DNA of 64,000 bases from Shewanella sp. GD04112 (GTDB lineage Bacteria; Pseudomonadota; Gammaproteobacteria; Enterobacterales; Shewanellaceae): assembly GCF_029835735.1 (NCBI RefSeq), contig NZ_JAOEAL010000001.1, forward strand, positions 2,604,001 through 2,668,000. The letters are read 5' to 3'. This document shows positions 43,930-53,245 of this stretch, one piece after another (position 1 is the stretch's first letter; every line of letters begins with the position of its first letter). Below the pieces are notes generated by a model. The model was not told the DNA's origin. It did not search any database and saw only the letters and a program-made list of their open reading frames with translations. A program made the position numbers and the translations under genes.

Positions 43930-45561
43930 ATGAGTCTTGAAGAATCCTTAGAACAATTAAAACGTCAGTACTTGCATGCGCTACCAGATAAAAAGAAGCA
44001 AATCATTACCTTATGGATATCACTACGGAAAAACTGGCAAAGCCATATGCTGTCGGCCGTATACCGTGAGGTGCATAATTTAAAGGGCTCCTGTGAAACT
44101 TTCGGCTTAACCGAAACCAAAGATATCGTCGATAGACTCGAATTACAGCTAAAAAACCTACTGGACGCTCCTGCGCCAGAACTGCCCGTCATCAAGGGGT
44201 TAGACACCCTATTCCATCAACTGCTGCAAAATAATCTACGTAGTGAACCCGCAGCACCCGTGGTGGAAGCGCAAATGCAGCAAAGCCCCTATAAGCCCAC
44301 CAAAGCACGGCATGAGTATCGAATTGCGATTGTGGAGGATGACAGTAATGTCGGGGCGATGATCACTAAACAGCTGCATGAGTTTGGTTTTAATGTGCAG
44401 CATTTTTTAAATTTCACCGATTTTCTGGGGATCCAAAATACCTCGCCCTTCGATTTAGTCTTACTCGATCTTATCTTGCCCGATTATACCGAGGCCGCTT
44501 TATTTACGGCGGCGACTGAATTTGAAAAAAACAACACCCGCGTGTTTGTTCTCTCTTCCCGCGGCGACTTCGAGATGCGACTGCTGGCGATCCGCGCCAA
44601 TGTCAGCGAGTATTTTGTCAAACCCGCCGAAACCACGCTACTGGTACGCAAGATCCACCAATGGCTTAAAATGTCAGAAAAACAGCCGCTCAAAATTCTG
44701 CTAGTGGACGATCAGCAATCCATGGTCGATTATTTTTCCAGCCTACTTCGCAGTCATGGCCTAATGGTAAAAGGCATGACCAAACCCGAACAAGTATTGC
44801 CGACCCTTGAGCAATTTGAGCCAGACTTGTTTATTTTTGATTTGTATATGCCCGATGTGAATGGTTTAGAGCTGGCAAAAATGATCCGCCAATTAGACAA
44901 GTACAGCTCGAGTCCGATACTCGTGCTCAGCTCCGACGACACCATGCAGAACAAGGTCAGCATCATTCAGGCGGGATCCGACGATTTAATCTCAAAGCAA
45001 ACCGCGCCGAGTCTGTTTGTGACCCAAGTGATTTCCCGCGCCCAGCGTGGCCATGATATTCGCAGCTCCGCCAGCCGTGATAGCTTAACCGGGCTGCTCA
45101 ATCACACTCAGATCCTGGTTGCTGCACGCCGCTGTTATAACCTCGCCAAACGTATCAACTCTTCAGTGTGCATTGCCATGCTGGATTTAGATCACTTTAA
45201 ACAAGTAAATGATACCTATGGACATTCTGGCGGCGACAAAGTCCTTTTAGCCTTTGCCCACCTGTTGCAGCAATCTCTACGTCCTGTGGATTTTATGGGG
45301 CGTTACGGTGGCGAGGAATTTATGTTGGTCTTGCCCGATCTACCCGCGCCCTTAGCCATTGCCAAGCTTAATGCCATTCGCGAGAGCTTTAGTCATATCG
45401 TATTTGTTGAAGAAGGCGCTGAATTTAAAGTCACCCTAAGCGGTGGCTTGGCCTTCTCGACCGAATGTAATGAGTTTCAAGATTGTTTATTGCTGGCGGA
45501 TAAAAATCTGTATGAGGCGAAGCGAACTGGACGCAACCGTTTAATCACCACTTTAAAATAA
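43930..45561 (+). CDS. Hpt-REC-REC-GGDEF diguanylate cyclase
   Basis: A 543-residue protein. The Hpt domain has H49 in REVHNLKGSCETFG. The first receiver (about 130-245) has VEDDSNVG and LVLLDLILPD; the second (about 255-370) has LVDDQQSM and LFIFDLYMPDVNG. The GGDEF domain carries GRYGGEEF, an intact active site, and RPVD five residues ahead as the inhibitory site. It therefore should make c-di-GMP under phosphorelay control. It is convergent with the chemotaxis operon, and CheA is a possible phosphate donor. The protein contains no membrane helix and is cytoplasmic. Domain calls are direct; the link to CheA is inference. Confidence 0.92.
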   Translation: MSLEESLEQLKRQYLHALPDKKKQIITLWISLRKNWQSHMLSAVYREVHNLKGSCETFGLTETKDIVDRLELQLKNLLDAPAPELPVIKGLDTLFHQLLQNNLRSEPAAPVVEAQMQQSPYKPTKARHEYRIAIVEDDSNVGAMITKQLHEFGFNVQHFLNFTDFLGIQNTSPFDLVLLDLILPDYTEAALFTAATEFEKNNTRVFVLSSRGDFEMRLLAIRANVSEYFVKPAETTLLVRKIHQWLKMSEKQPLKILLVDDQQSMVDYFSSLLRSHGLMVKGMTKPEQVLPTLEQFEPDLFIFDLYMPDVNGLELAKMIRQLDKYSSSPILVLSSDDTMQNKVSIIQAGSDDLISKQTAPSLFVTQVISRAQRGHDIRSSASRDSLTGLLNHTQILVAARRCYNLAKRINSSVCIAMLDLDHFKQVNDTYGHSGGDKVLLAFAHLLQQSLRPVDFMGRYGGEEFMLVLPDLPAPLAIAKLNAIRESFSHIVFVEEGAEFKVTLSGGLAFSTECNEFQDCLLLADKNLYEAKRTGRNRLITTLK

Positions 45562-45729
45562 GCCTCAACGCATCAACGAGTTAATCTAAGACAGGACTTT
45601 AAAAAGTGACTTATGGCTATCAGTTGCATAAATGACGAAACTGATGCATACAAATAAGACTGTTACGAGGAATGACAAAATAGCGCGTGATTTGCCATTG
45701 ATAAGACCAAAACCTATTTATAAGCGCTT

Positions 45730-46785
45730 TTAGTCTCGCTTAAGCGAGGCTAAATAGTTGAGCATTTTATCCGCCAGTTGCGGCAGTTCGACCACATGAT
45801 GGATAACGCCGCGTTTAATCGCTTCCCTTGGCATACCAAACACCACACAGCTCTGTTCCCCCTGAGCAAAGGTTTTGCCCCCCTGCTGGTCGATTAATGC
45901 CATGCCATCGGCACCATCTTTGCCCATTCCTGTGAGGATAGCCGCCGTGGTATTGGCCCCCGCACACGCCGCAACCGAATTAAACAACACATCCACCGAG
46001 GGCCTATGGCCGCTAACCTTATCACCTTGGGTCAAACGGGTCTTAAAACTGCCGCCGACCTTAATCACTTCTAAGTGCTGATCTCCGGGCGCAATATACA
46101 CATAACAGGGCAATAAACGTTCGCCATCATCGGCTTGCTTAACATTCAAACGGGTAAGTTTATTTAGCCGCTCAGCAAAGGTGCGGGTAAAGCCCGGCGG
46201 CATATGTTGGGTGATCACTATCGGTGGCATGACTGCAGGAAACTGTTGCAACAGATATAAAATGGCTTCAGTGCCGCCCGTCGAAGCGCCAATTGCCAGT
46301 AGTTGAGTATTGATCACGCGATTTGCAAGGTTGGGTTTTAGGCTTGGCGGAGTCGCAGCAACGGGTTGAGTGCGTTGGGTTTTCAGCTTAGCATTCGCCG
46401 CCGATTTAATTTTCTCCAGAATCAAATCTTGATATTCATTAAAATCCTGGGGGGAGTCTAATTTCGGTTTAGGGATAAAATCCACCGCACCTAATCCTAG
46501 CGCGTTGAAGGTGGCATCGGCGCCCTCTTCGGTTAATGAGGAAATCATTACCACCGCTGTAGGTCTGGCCTTCATCAATCGGTCTAAAAAGGTCAGCCCA
46601 TCCACCTTGGGCATTTCAATATCTAATGTAATCACATCGGGGCGATGCTGTTTCACCATATCCTTGGCCATATAAGCATCGGCGGCCATACCCACCAAAG
46701 ATAACTCAGGATCAGCCTCGATCATTTTGCCCAATAGGTTACGGATCAGTGCCGAATCATCTACCACTAGTACTTTTATCGTCAT
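45730..46785 (-). CDS. cheB: Chemotaxis protein-glutamate methylesterase CheB
   Basis: A 351-residue protein: a receiver (LVVDDSALIRN, VITLDIEMPKVDG with the phospho-acceptor Asp) joined to the methylesterase domain with the Ser-His-Asp triad (AIGASTGGTEA, ITQHMPPGFT, LTGMGKDGADG). It removes methyl groups from MCPs and deamidates Gln residues, resetting receptor activity when phosphorylated by CheA. It is the last gene of the chemotaxis operon, three bases after cheD, and converges with the GGDEF gene at 43930-45561. A palindrome of 14 bases lies inside its last codons (near 45735), but no T run follows it. Confidence 0.95.
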   Translation of the reverse strand: MTIKVLVVDDSALIRNLLGKMIEADPELSLVGMAADAYMAKDMVKQHRPDVITLDIEMPKVDGLTFLDRLMKARPTAVVMISSLTEEGADATFNALGLGAVDFIPKPKLDSPQDFNEYQDLILEKIKSAANAKLKTQRTQPVAATPPSLKPNLANRVINTQLLAIGASTGGTEAILYLLQQFPAVMPPIVITQHMPPGFTRTFAERLNKLTRLNVKQADDGERLLPCYVYIAPGDQHLEVIKVGGSFKTRLTQGDKVSGHRPSVDVLFNSVAACAGANTTAAILTGMGKDGADGMALIDQQGGKTFAQGEQSCVVFGMPREAIKRGVIHHVVELPQLADKMLNYLASLKRD

Positions 46786-46788
46786 CGC

Positions 46789-47409
46789 TTAGTCACCAAA
46801 AAATTCTACATCTCCGCCACTGGGCAAATTCCTGATCCGTAGGCGATATTCACTTTCCCTGTCCATAATGGTGCTGTTATGCATCGTTTTGATTTTTCGT
46901 ACTTTGACTAATCCCGTCCCGGGGAAGAAATATACTTTTCGAGGATAAAAATCGAGTAAATCCGCTGCCAATATTGGAATTTGCTCCACCTGCAAATACT
47001 CGAGCACAAACTCCGCATTGCGCTCCCCAATATTATGGGCGGTGATCCCGTTGAGCATGTTGCCGCCACCAAACACTTTAGCGACCAAGGCGCGGCGCCG
47101 CGCACCGAGTTTGAGCAACTCGTTAATCAGCAACTCCATGGCGTATACACCGTAGCGGGCCGAATCGGTTAATATCCCAGAACTGTTGCCATTATCGCTC
47201 GGTAATAAAAAATGGTTCATTCCCCCAATTCTTAAGTCAGGATCATAGAGGCATACTGAAATGCATGAGCCTAACACTGTGACTATCATGGTTTGATCCC
47301 GTGTGGCGTAGAATTCTCCTGGTAGAATTTTTACGGCGTCACAGCCAAAATGATGGTCAAAATACCGATTCGGCTCGATAACAGGGTACTCAATATTCGG
47401 TTTTGGCAC
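46789..47409 (-). CDS. cheD: Chemoreceptor glutamine deamidase CheD
   Basis: A 206-residue protein with the CheD catalytic pattern: VTVLGSCISVCLYDP (active Cys) and GGMNHFLLPSD (His). KVFGGGNMLNG and IGERNAEFVLEYL are further family blocks. It deamidates Gln residues of MCPs and may be docked by the C-terminal EWEDF of the MCP in this operon. The start is GTG 47409, immediately after the cheR stop, with AGGAG just before. It is longer than the minimal CheD by an N-terminal extension (IEYPVIEPNRYFDHHFG). Confidence 0.93.
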   Translation of the reverse strand: MPKPNIEYPVIEPNRYFDHHFGCDAVKILPGEFYATRDQTMIVTVLGSCISVCLYDPDLRIGGMNHFLLPSDNGNSSGILTDSARYGVYAMELLINELLKLGARRRALVAKVFGGGNMLNGITAHNIGERNAEFVLEYLQVEQIPILAADLLDFYPRKVYFFPGTGLVKVRKIKTMHNSTIMDRESEYRLRIRNLPSGGDVEFFGD

Positions 47410-48240
47410 TCAAGCTCCCTTTACCGCCTTGTAGGTTGTTTGGCCCACGGGCTTAATGATCTGGGGGAACATATTAAAGTTCTCCGAATGGCCAGCGATG
47501 TAGAGACCATCGTCGGCAAGGGAAAGCATCATATGTTTAAGAATGCTTTCCTGCGTTATTTTATCGAAATAAATCATGACATTGCGACAAAAAATCACAT
47601 CGATGGGCGTCTTGATTGACCAAAACTCATCGACCAAATTAAGCCGCGTAAAATGCAACATCTGTTTAAGTTCAGGGACCACGCGCACATTGCCTTGTTG
47701 TGCCCCACGTCCACGCTGAAAAAACGCCTTCTTGCGCTCGGCACTCACCGCCTCGATACGCTCGATGGGGTAAATCCCCGTTTGCGCCTTGTATAACACC
47801 CGACTGTCGATATCGGAGGCGACGATTTCGATGGGAGTGTTAAAACGGCCAAAATGCTCCGCAACCACCATGGCAATCGAATAAGGCTCTTCCCCAGTAC
47901 TGCTGGCCGCACACCAGATCCTTTTGGTGTGCGGATGAGCCTGCAAATATTGCCTTAAAATCTCAAAGTGATGCGGCTCGCGAAAGAATGCCGTCTGGTT
48001 AGTGGTCAGCGCATTAATAAACTCCTGGTGCTCACCCTCGTTTGCCTGCAAATACTCGAAATACGCGGTAAATCCCGCTAACTTCAGCGCCCTGATCCGC
48101 CGGACTAAGCGGCTGTACACCATAGCGTCTTTACTGTCGGCTAACTTAATCCCGGCAAATTGATACAGCCGTGTCTTCACCGTATTAAAGTGCGCCGCCG
48201 TAAAAACAAACTCTTTCCCTAGAGGTTGATGTTCGCTCAA
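47410..48240 (-). CDS. cheR: Chemotaxis methyltransferase CheR
   Basis: A 276-residue S-adenosylmethionine-dependent enzyme that methylates Glu residues of MCPs. The N-terminal helical domain (FAGIKLADSKDAMVYSRLVRRIRAL) and the methyltransferase motif WCAASSTGEEPYSIAM are clear, as are IVASDIDSRVL and DVIFCRNVMIYFD. The start appears to be TTG 48240, just after the MCP stop, with GGAAG upstream; no better ATG exists close by. It probably docks on the EWEDF tail of the MCP encoded upstream. Confidence 0.93.
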   Translation of the reverse strand: MSEHQPLGKEFVFTAAHFNTVKTRLYQFAGIKLADSKDAMVYSRLVRRIRALKLAGFTAYFEYLQANEGEHQEFINALTTNQTAFFREPHHFEILRQYLQAHPHTKRIWCAASSTGEEPYSIAMVVAEHFGRFNTPIEIVASDIDSRVLYKAQTGIYPIERIEAVSAERKKAFFQRGRGAQQGNVRVVPELKQMLHFTRLNLVDEFWSIKTPIDVIFCRNVMIYFDKITQESILKHMMLSLADDGLYIAGHSENFNMFPQIIKPVGQTTYKAVKGA

Positions 48241-50214
48241 TCAAAAATCTTCCCATTCGTCTTGGTCGGCTTTATTGACCTTTGGCGCCATCGCCTTAGG
48301 TTTCACGGGCATGCGAGTCACTGTCGATGGCGGTTGCTTAACCGCTAACTTTTTGGTGCTCGCCACGGATTTGGGCGCAGCGCTGGTGTCTTCATCCACG
48401 GTAAAGTTCGCCACACTGTCGGCTAACTGCTGCGCCTGTGACTGCATGCTTTCGGCTGCGGCGGCGGCTTCTTCCACTAAGGCCGCGTTTTGCTGCGTCA
48501 TTTCATCCATTTGTACTACGGCTTTGCTGATCTCATCGATGCCGATGGCCTGCTCATTCGAGGCCGAGGCAATTTCGGCCATAATATCGTTCACCCGTTT
48601 AATGGCGATGACGATTTCTTTCATAGTATCGCCGGATTTGCCGACTAAACTGTTGCCACTCTCGATTTTGGTCACAGAGTCTGAGATCAAGGCCTTAATG
48701 TCCTTGGCCGCGTTGGCCGAACGTTGTGCCAGGCTTCTCACCTCTGAGGCCACCACCGCAAATCCACGGCCTTGCTCGCCGGCTCTGGCCGCTTCGACCG
48801 CGGCATTAAGCGCTAAGATATTGGTTTGGAAGGCAATGCCATCGATAACCCCAATAATATCGGCGATCTTACGTGCCGATTCGTTAATCGATGCCATGGT
48901 TTGCACCACTTGCTGGATAAGCTCGCCCCCATCGACGGCAACGTCGGCGGCCTTAGAGGCAAGTGCATTGGCTTGACTGGCGTTATCGGCATTTAACTTC
49001 ACTGTGCCCGTCAGCTCTTCCATACTCGCTGAGGTTTGTTCAAGACTCGATGCTTGCTCCTCGGTACGACTCGATAAATCGGCATTGCCCTGGGCGATTT
49101 CAGAAGAGGCGGTATTGATGGTATCGGCGGCTTTTTGAATGTCTCTTATCATGTAAGAGAGCTTTTCAGCCGTTTGATTTGAATAGTTTTTCAAATCATT
49201 AAAGGTGCCTTCGTAATCGTTATAGATACGCGTGGTTAAATCACCTTCGGCGAGCGCCATCAACACCCGCGCCACATCCTGCAAACCGCGATCCGAGGTT
49301 TCAATCAAGGCATTGAGGCTATTGGCGAGCATCAAGAAGAAGCCCTGCTTACCTTGCGTCTCGGCCCGTTGGGAGAAATCCCCCGCCGCAGCCGCATTGA
49401 CGATGCGCGAGATTTCTTGCTCGATTTGCACTTCGACCGTACGGTCCAGCCATTCGACGACAGAGCCTAACCGCTCACCCGTTTTAGAAATAATCGGGCT
49501 TGCGGTTAAGCGGAAGTGACAACTGGCCACTTTGATCTGCGATTCATATTTACGATCGAGCTTGTCTAACAGACTGGCTTGATGGGCTGGATTCTTATGG
49601 AAAATATCCATCGAGCTGCCAAGAATTTTATCCACGGAGAAATGCGGCAGCGCTTGTCTTATCTCACTCTCAGATTGGCGCAGCATCGATTCCACCGAGC
49701 GGTTCATATAGATAATGGTGCGGTTGGCATCGGCGATCATCACATTGGTACTAGTATTATTCAGCGCCTCTAAAATGCGCTGCGTCGCCCGCTCGGACTC
49801 TATGCTCTCTGTTCTATCAATCCATTCAACGCCCGTGCCTAAGTGCTTATTTTCACGTGTGATAATGGGTGTGAGGATCAGCTTAAAAGTCCGTTTACCT
49901 ATGGTGATTTGCGCCGTATGGGATTGGGTAAGGCGCTCGAGCATATTGCGTTGATGAGCCGGATTTTTATGGAAAATATCGATATTACTGCCCACCACCT
50001 TGGCCACAGAGAACTGCGGCAGCTCTTTGCGAATATCCGCCTCGGCCTCGGATAACATATTCAATACCGCTTTATTGGCGTAGATAATATTGCGGTTGCT
50101 GTCGGCGATCATAAAGCTGTTGCCGCTGTTATCTAATAATTGGAAATAGCGTTGCAGCTCTTCTTCCTTTTGCTGGCGCGCCTCTTCATTTCCAAACACA
50201 TTGAAAATACCCAT
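48241..50214 (-). CDS. Soluble methyl-accepting chemotaxis protein with two PAS domains
   Basis: A 657-residue receptor without membrane helices. Two similar PAS units occupy about 18-140 and 145-265; each contains the block GSxxDIFHKNPAHQ, so they arose by duplication. A HAMP-like stretch follows, then the signalling domain with the hairpin tip IIGVIDGIAFQTNILALNAAVEAARAGEQGRGFAVVA. The methylation helices lie on both sides. The C-terminus is EWEDF, which matches the xWExF pentapeptide used to tether CheR or CheD. It probably senses an intracellular or redox signal. The start is ATG 50214 with AGGAG. Confidence 0.93.
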   Translation of the reverse strand: MGIFNVFGNEEARQQKEEELQRYFQLLDNSGNSFMIADSNRNIIYANKAVLNMLSEAEADIRKELPQFSVAKVVGSNIDIFHKNPAHQRNMLERLTQSHTAQITIGKRTFKLILTPIITRENKHLGTGVEWIDRTESIESERATQRILEALNNTSTNVMIADANRTIIYMNRSVESMLRQSESEIRQALPHFSVDKILGSSMDIFHKNPAHQASLLDKLDRKYESQIKVASCHFRLTASPIISKTGERLGSVVEWLDRTVEVQIEQEISRIVNAAAAGDFSQRAETQGKQGFFLMLANSLNALIETSDRGLQDVARVLMALAEGDLTTRIYNDYEGTFNDLKNYSNQTAEKLSYMIRDIQKAADTINTASSEIAQGNADLSSRTEEQASSLEQTSASMEELTGTVKLNADNASQANALASKAADVAVDGGELIQQVVQTMASINESARKIADIIGVIDGIAFQTNILALNAAVEAARAGEQGRGFAVVASEVRSLAQRSANAAKDIKALISDSVTKIESGNSLVGKSGDTMKEIVIAIKRVNDIMAEIASASNEQAIGIDEISKAVVQMDEMTQQNAALVEEAAAAAESMQSQAQQLADSVANFTVDEDTSAAPKSVASTKKLAVKQPPSTVTRMPVKPKAMAPKVNKADQDEWEDF

Positions 50215-50219
50215 TATGA

Positions 50220-50732
50220 TTACTCCTGATCAGACAGACTATTTGCATCAATTAGACCCAGCTCATCACTGCTGATCAGAGCCTGTATATTTACCAAAAT
50301 GATCATCTTGTCTTCTACCGTGGCCAGCCCCTTAAGGTAACGGCTATCGAAGGCCACCCCAAACTCGGGAGCGGGTAGAATTTCTTCGGCGGCGAGTTTA
50401 ATCACATCCGACACCGCGTCGACGACAATCCCGACGATACGGTCAAACACATTCAACATAATGACGATGGTGAACTCGTTGTAGGTCGCACTGCCCACGG
50501 CAAACTTCATCCTTAAATCGACAATCGGAACGATATCGCCCCTGAGATTGAGCACGCCTTTGATAAAACTCGGCGCATTGGCAATTTTGGTGACGGGTTC
50601 ATAACCGCGGATCTCCTTCACCGACATAATGTCGAGCGCGTAATGTTCTTCACCCAGCACAAAGCTTAAAAACTCGACCTCATCGTGGACGCTATATTCC
50701 TGCTTACTCGCCGTGTTCGTGCGGTTATCCAT
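50220..50732 (-). CDS. cheW: Chemotaxis coupling protein CheW
   Basis: A 170-residue adaptor that joins MCPs to CheA. The core reads FLSFVLGEEHYALDIMSVKEIRGYEPVTKIANAPSFIKGVLNLRGDIVPIVDLRMKF, the diagnostic CheW block, then IGIVVDAVSDVIKL. It lies between cheA and the PAS-MCP gene with short gaps. The length is ordinary apart from a short acidic tail. Confidence 0.95.
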   Translation of the reverse strand: MDNRTNTASKQEYSVHDEVEFLSFVLGEEHYALDIMSVKEIRGYEPVTKIANAPSFIKGVLNLRGDIVPIVDLRMKFAVGSATYNEFTIVIMLNVFDRIVGIVVDAVSDVIKLAAEEILPAPEFGVAFDSRYLKGLATVEDKMIILVNIQALISSDELGLIDANSLSDQE

Positions 50733-50746
50733 TGCGACATCCTTAG

Positions 50747-52861
50747 TTAATTTTTGATATGCAGTGCAAGTGATTCAACATCGAGGATCAAGGCCACGCT
50801 GCCATCGCCCATGATGGTCGCCCCCGATACACCGGGGATCCGCCGATAGTGTTTTTCAAGGCTCTTGATCACCACTTGTTGCTGCCCGACGAGTGCATCG
50901 ACACACAGGCCAAAGCGTTTATTATTGCTTTCGAGCAAGACCACTATGCCGGCTTCTGGCGTCTTGGCTTGGGGTTCTATTTCCATTAATTGATAGAGGT
51001 TTAGCAGGGGTAAATATTCTTCCCGCACCCTGAGTAACCGCTCTTTAGCCAAAAATTTAAGCTGCTCGGTTTGTGGCTGTATCGATTCAATAATGTGCAC
51101 TAAGGGCAAGATATAGATTTGATTGCCCACGCTGACACTCATGCCATCGACTATGGCTAAGGTAAGAGGAAGCTGGATTTCGAAGGTCGCGCCCTCGCCC
51201 GCAACGGAATCAATATCGATGCGACCGCCTAAGGCCTCAATATTCTTGCGCACCACATCCATACCCACGCCGCGACCAGAGACATCGGTGACCTCAGCGG
51301 CCGTTGAGAACCCCGCGGCAAAGATCAATTGCCATACTTGCTTGTCCGTCATGTTCTCAGGCAGTGCCATGCCATTTTCCCGGGCCTTTTGCAAAATGCG
51401 CTCGCGGTTTAAACCGCCGCCATCATCGTGAACGGCGATCACTATACTGCCGCCACGCTGACTCGCCTTAAGGGACAACACACCGACCTCACTTTTACCT
51501 GCCGCGACTCTTTTTTCTGGCTTTTCAATACCATGGTCTAGACTGTTGCGTACGAGATGGGTCAAAGGGTCGACCAACTTTTCGATCATTCCCTTATCAA
51601 TTTCAGTGTTACCGCCTTCAATCACCAGAGTGACATTTTTGCCAAGCTGCTCCGACAAATCCCGCACCAAACGATGGAAACGGTTAAACACGAACGACAC
51701 GGGTAACATGCGCACCGACATCACGGCTTCCTGCATTTCCCGGGTATTGCGCTCTAACTCATTGAGCGCGGTTTTAAGCCGCTCACCTAATTCACCGCCC
51801 AGTTCATTGCCTATAAGAGTGAGCATGGATTGGGTGATCACCAATTCACCCGCCAGATTAACTAAGGTATCTATCTTGGAGGTTTCCACCCTCAAGGTGG
51901 CATCTTGAGTCGATGTGCTCGCCTTTTTCGCCACTTGGCTAGAGGCAGCTGGTGTTGCTGATGTCGTATTCATCGCAGGGGATGAAGCTAAATGGGTTTG
52001 CGCCTCCAGTTTTACATCCGTAGTCGCTTGAGATTTAAGTTGGGCGCTGTCTTTAGGCGGCTTTTTTGAACGAGCCGTTTTGGCGTCAGATTGTTCAACC
52101 AAGGTTTTATATACCGGCTTATCAGTTACTTGCACATTCTGAATCGGTGTTGATAACGCGTCCAACTCATTTGCAAAACTCTCTGCTGTCAGTGATTCAA
52201 AAAAGCCGTAACCTAATTCATCGTCACTCACAGCAGCATGGGTTGCGGAATCTGCAGCGTTTGAATGAATATCCTCGACGCGGATTTCCTTTGCGGTATA
52301 AGCCTCGTCAAAAAAGCCGAAATGTTCCGTTTCATCGACCAGCCCCAGCTCGACTTCATCTTCAAAAAAACCAAAACTCGCATCTTCTTGTGATGCCGAA
52401 TTGGTTGATACCGCAGCAGGTTTCTCTTGGTTAGCGGTCTCGACAACCTTGGCCGCCTGGGTCGAAAACGGCTCACCATTTAACGCCGCCACTAACTGGT
52501 TTTTAGCAAACTCCACCTGTTGCCAATCGATAGGTTCTTCCTCTCGATAGAGATTTAAAATATGCGACAGGGTATCGACGGTACGAAGCAAGAGATCAAT
52601 GACGGAGGATGACAGCTCAAACGTGCCCTTTCGGGTTTTATCGAGCAAATTCTCCATTACGTGAGTCACACTGGTCAGCGCGGTAAAACCAAAGATTCCA
52701 CTGCCCCCTTTAATCGAATGGGCGGCACGGAAGATGGTATTTAGTTCTTCGGGATCGGGGGCGGCTAAATCTAATGCAAGGAGCAATTGCTCCATATTTT
52801 CAAGATGTTCGTGGCTTTCTTCAAAAAAAACCTGATGGAACTCTGCCATATTAATGGACAT
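50747..52861 (-). CDS. cheA: Chemotaxis histidine kinase CheA
   Basis: A 704-residue kinase. P1 has the phospho-acceptor H48 in FRAAHSIKGGSG. In place of a compact P2 domain lies a long acidic linker with three GFF motifs (about 164-166, 182-184, 219-221). P3 dimerisation is at about 320-385, P4 ATPase at 385-560 (HLVRNSLDHGIE, VHDDGGGLN, GRGVGMDVV) and a P5 CheW-like domain at the end. It passes phosphate to CheY, CheB and possibly to CrsR and the Hpt-REC-REC-GGDEF protein. It is 15 bases before cheW. Confidence 0.95.
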   Translation of the reverse strand: MSINMAEFHQVFFEESHEHLENMEQLLLALDLAAPDPEELNTIFRAAHSIKGGSGIFGFTALTSVTHVMENLLDKTRKGTFELSSSVIDLLLRTVDTLSHILNLYREEEPIDWQQVEFAKNQLVAALNGEPFSTQAAKVVETANQEKPAAVSTNSASQEDASFGFFEDEVELGLVDETEHFGFFDEAYTAKEIRVEDIHSNAADSATHAAVSDDELGYGFFESLTAESFANELDALSTPIQNVQVTDKPVYKTLVEQSDAKTARSKKPPKDSAQLKSQATTDVKLEAQTHLASSPAMNTTSATPAASSQVAKKASTSTQDATLRVETSKIDTLVNLAGELVITQSMLTLIGNELGGELGERLKTALNELERNTREMQEAVMSVRMLPVSFVFNRFHRLVRDLSEQLGKNVTLVIEGGNTEIDKGMIEKLVDPLTHLVRNSLDHGIEKPEKRVAAGKSEVGVLSLKASQRGGSIVIAVHDDGGGLNRERILQKARENGMALPENMTDKQVWQLIFAAGFSTAAEVTDVSGRGVGMDVVRKNIEALGGRIDIDSVAGEGATFEIQLPLTLAIVDGMSVSVGNQIYILPLVHIIESIQPQTEQLKFLAKERLLRVREEYLPLLNLYQLMEIEPQAKTPEAGIVVLLESNNKRFGLCVDALVGQQQVVIKSLEKHYRRIPGVSGATIMGDGSVALILDVESLALHIKN

Positions 52862-52879
52862 AGCACACCCCGACCTAAG

Positions 52880-53245
52880 TTAGCCCAGCACTTTGGCTGT
52901 GATAGCTAATAACTTTTGGGGGTCAAAGGGCTTGACCATCCATCCCGTGGCGCCAGCGGCTCGTCCTTGGGCCTTCATATCTTCACCGGCTTCAGTGGTC
53001 AGCATCACAATCGGCGTGCGTATAAAGGCCGACATGCCTCTGAGGGATTTGATTAAGGTTAAGCCATCCATACGGGGCATATTTTGATCCGTCAAAATAA
53101 AATCGAATCGTTGCCCACCGCATAAATCTAAGGCTTCACGGCCATCCTTTGCTAATACGACTTGGTAATTGGCCGACTTTAATGTCGCCTCGACCATCTG
53201 TCTAATCGCGGCCGAGTCATCAACAATTAATATTTTTTTGCTCAT
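52880..53245 (-). CDS. cheY: Chemotaxis response regulator CheY
   Basis: A 121-residue single receiver: IVDDSAAIRQ at the start, phospho-acceptor D53 in LTDQNMPRMDG, MLTTEA with the switch Thr, and WMVKPF with the conserved Lys. It is of the type found beside CheA and is the main output to flagellar switch proteins. Its start directly follows the crsR stop. Confidence 0.93.
   Translation of the reverse strand: MSKKILIVDDSAAIRQMVEATLKSANYQVVLAKDGREALDLCGGQRFDFILTDQNMPRMDGLTLIKSLRGMSAFIRTPIVMLTTEAGEDMKAQGRAAGATGWMVKPFDPQKLLAITAKVLG

Noticed and set aside
45735..45748. 14-bp palindrome at the end of cheB as a terminator
   Set aside because: It lies inside coding sequence and no T run follows it on the minus strand.
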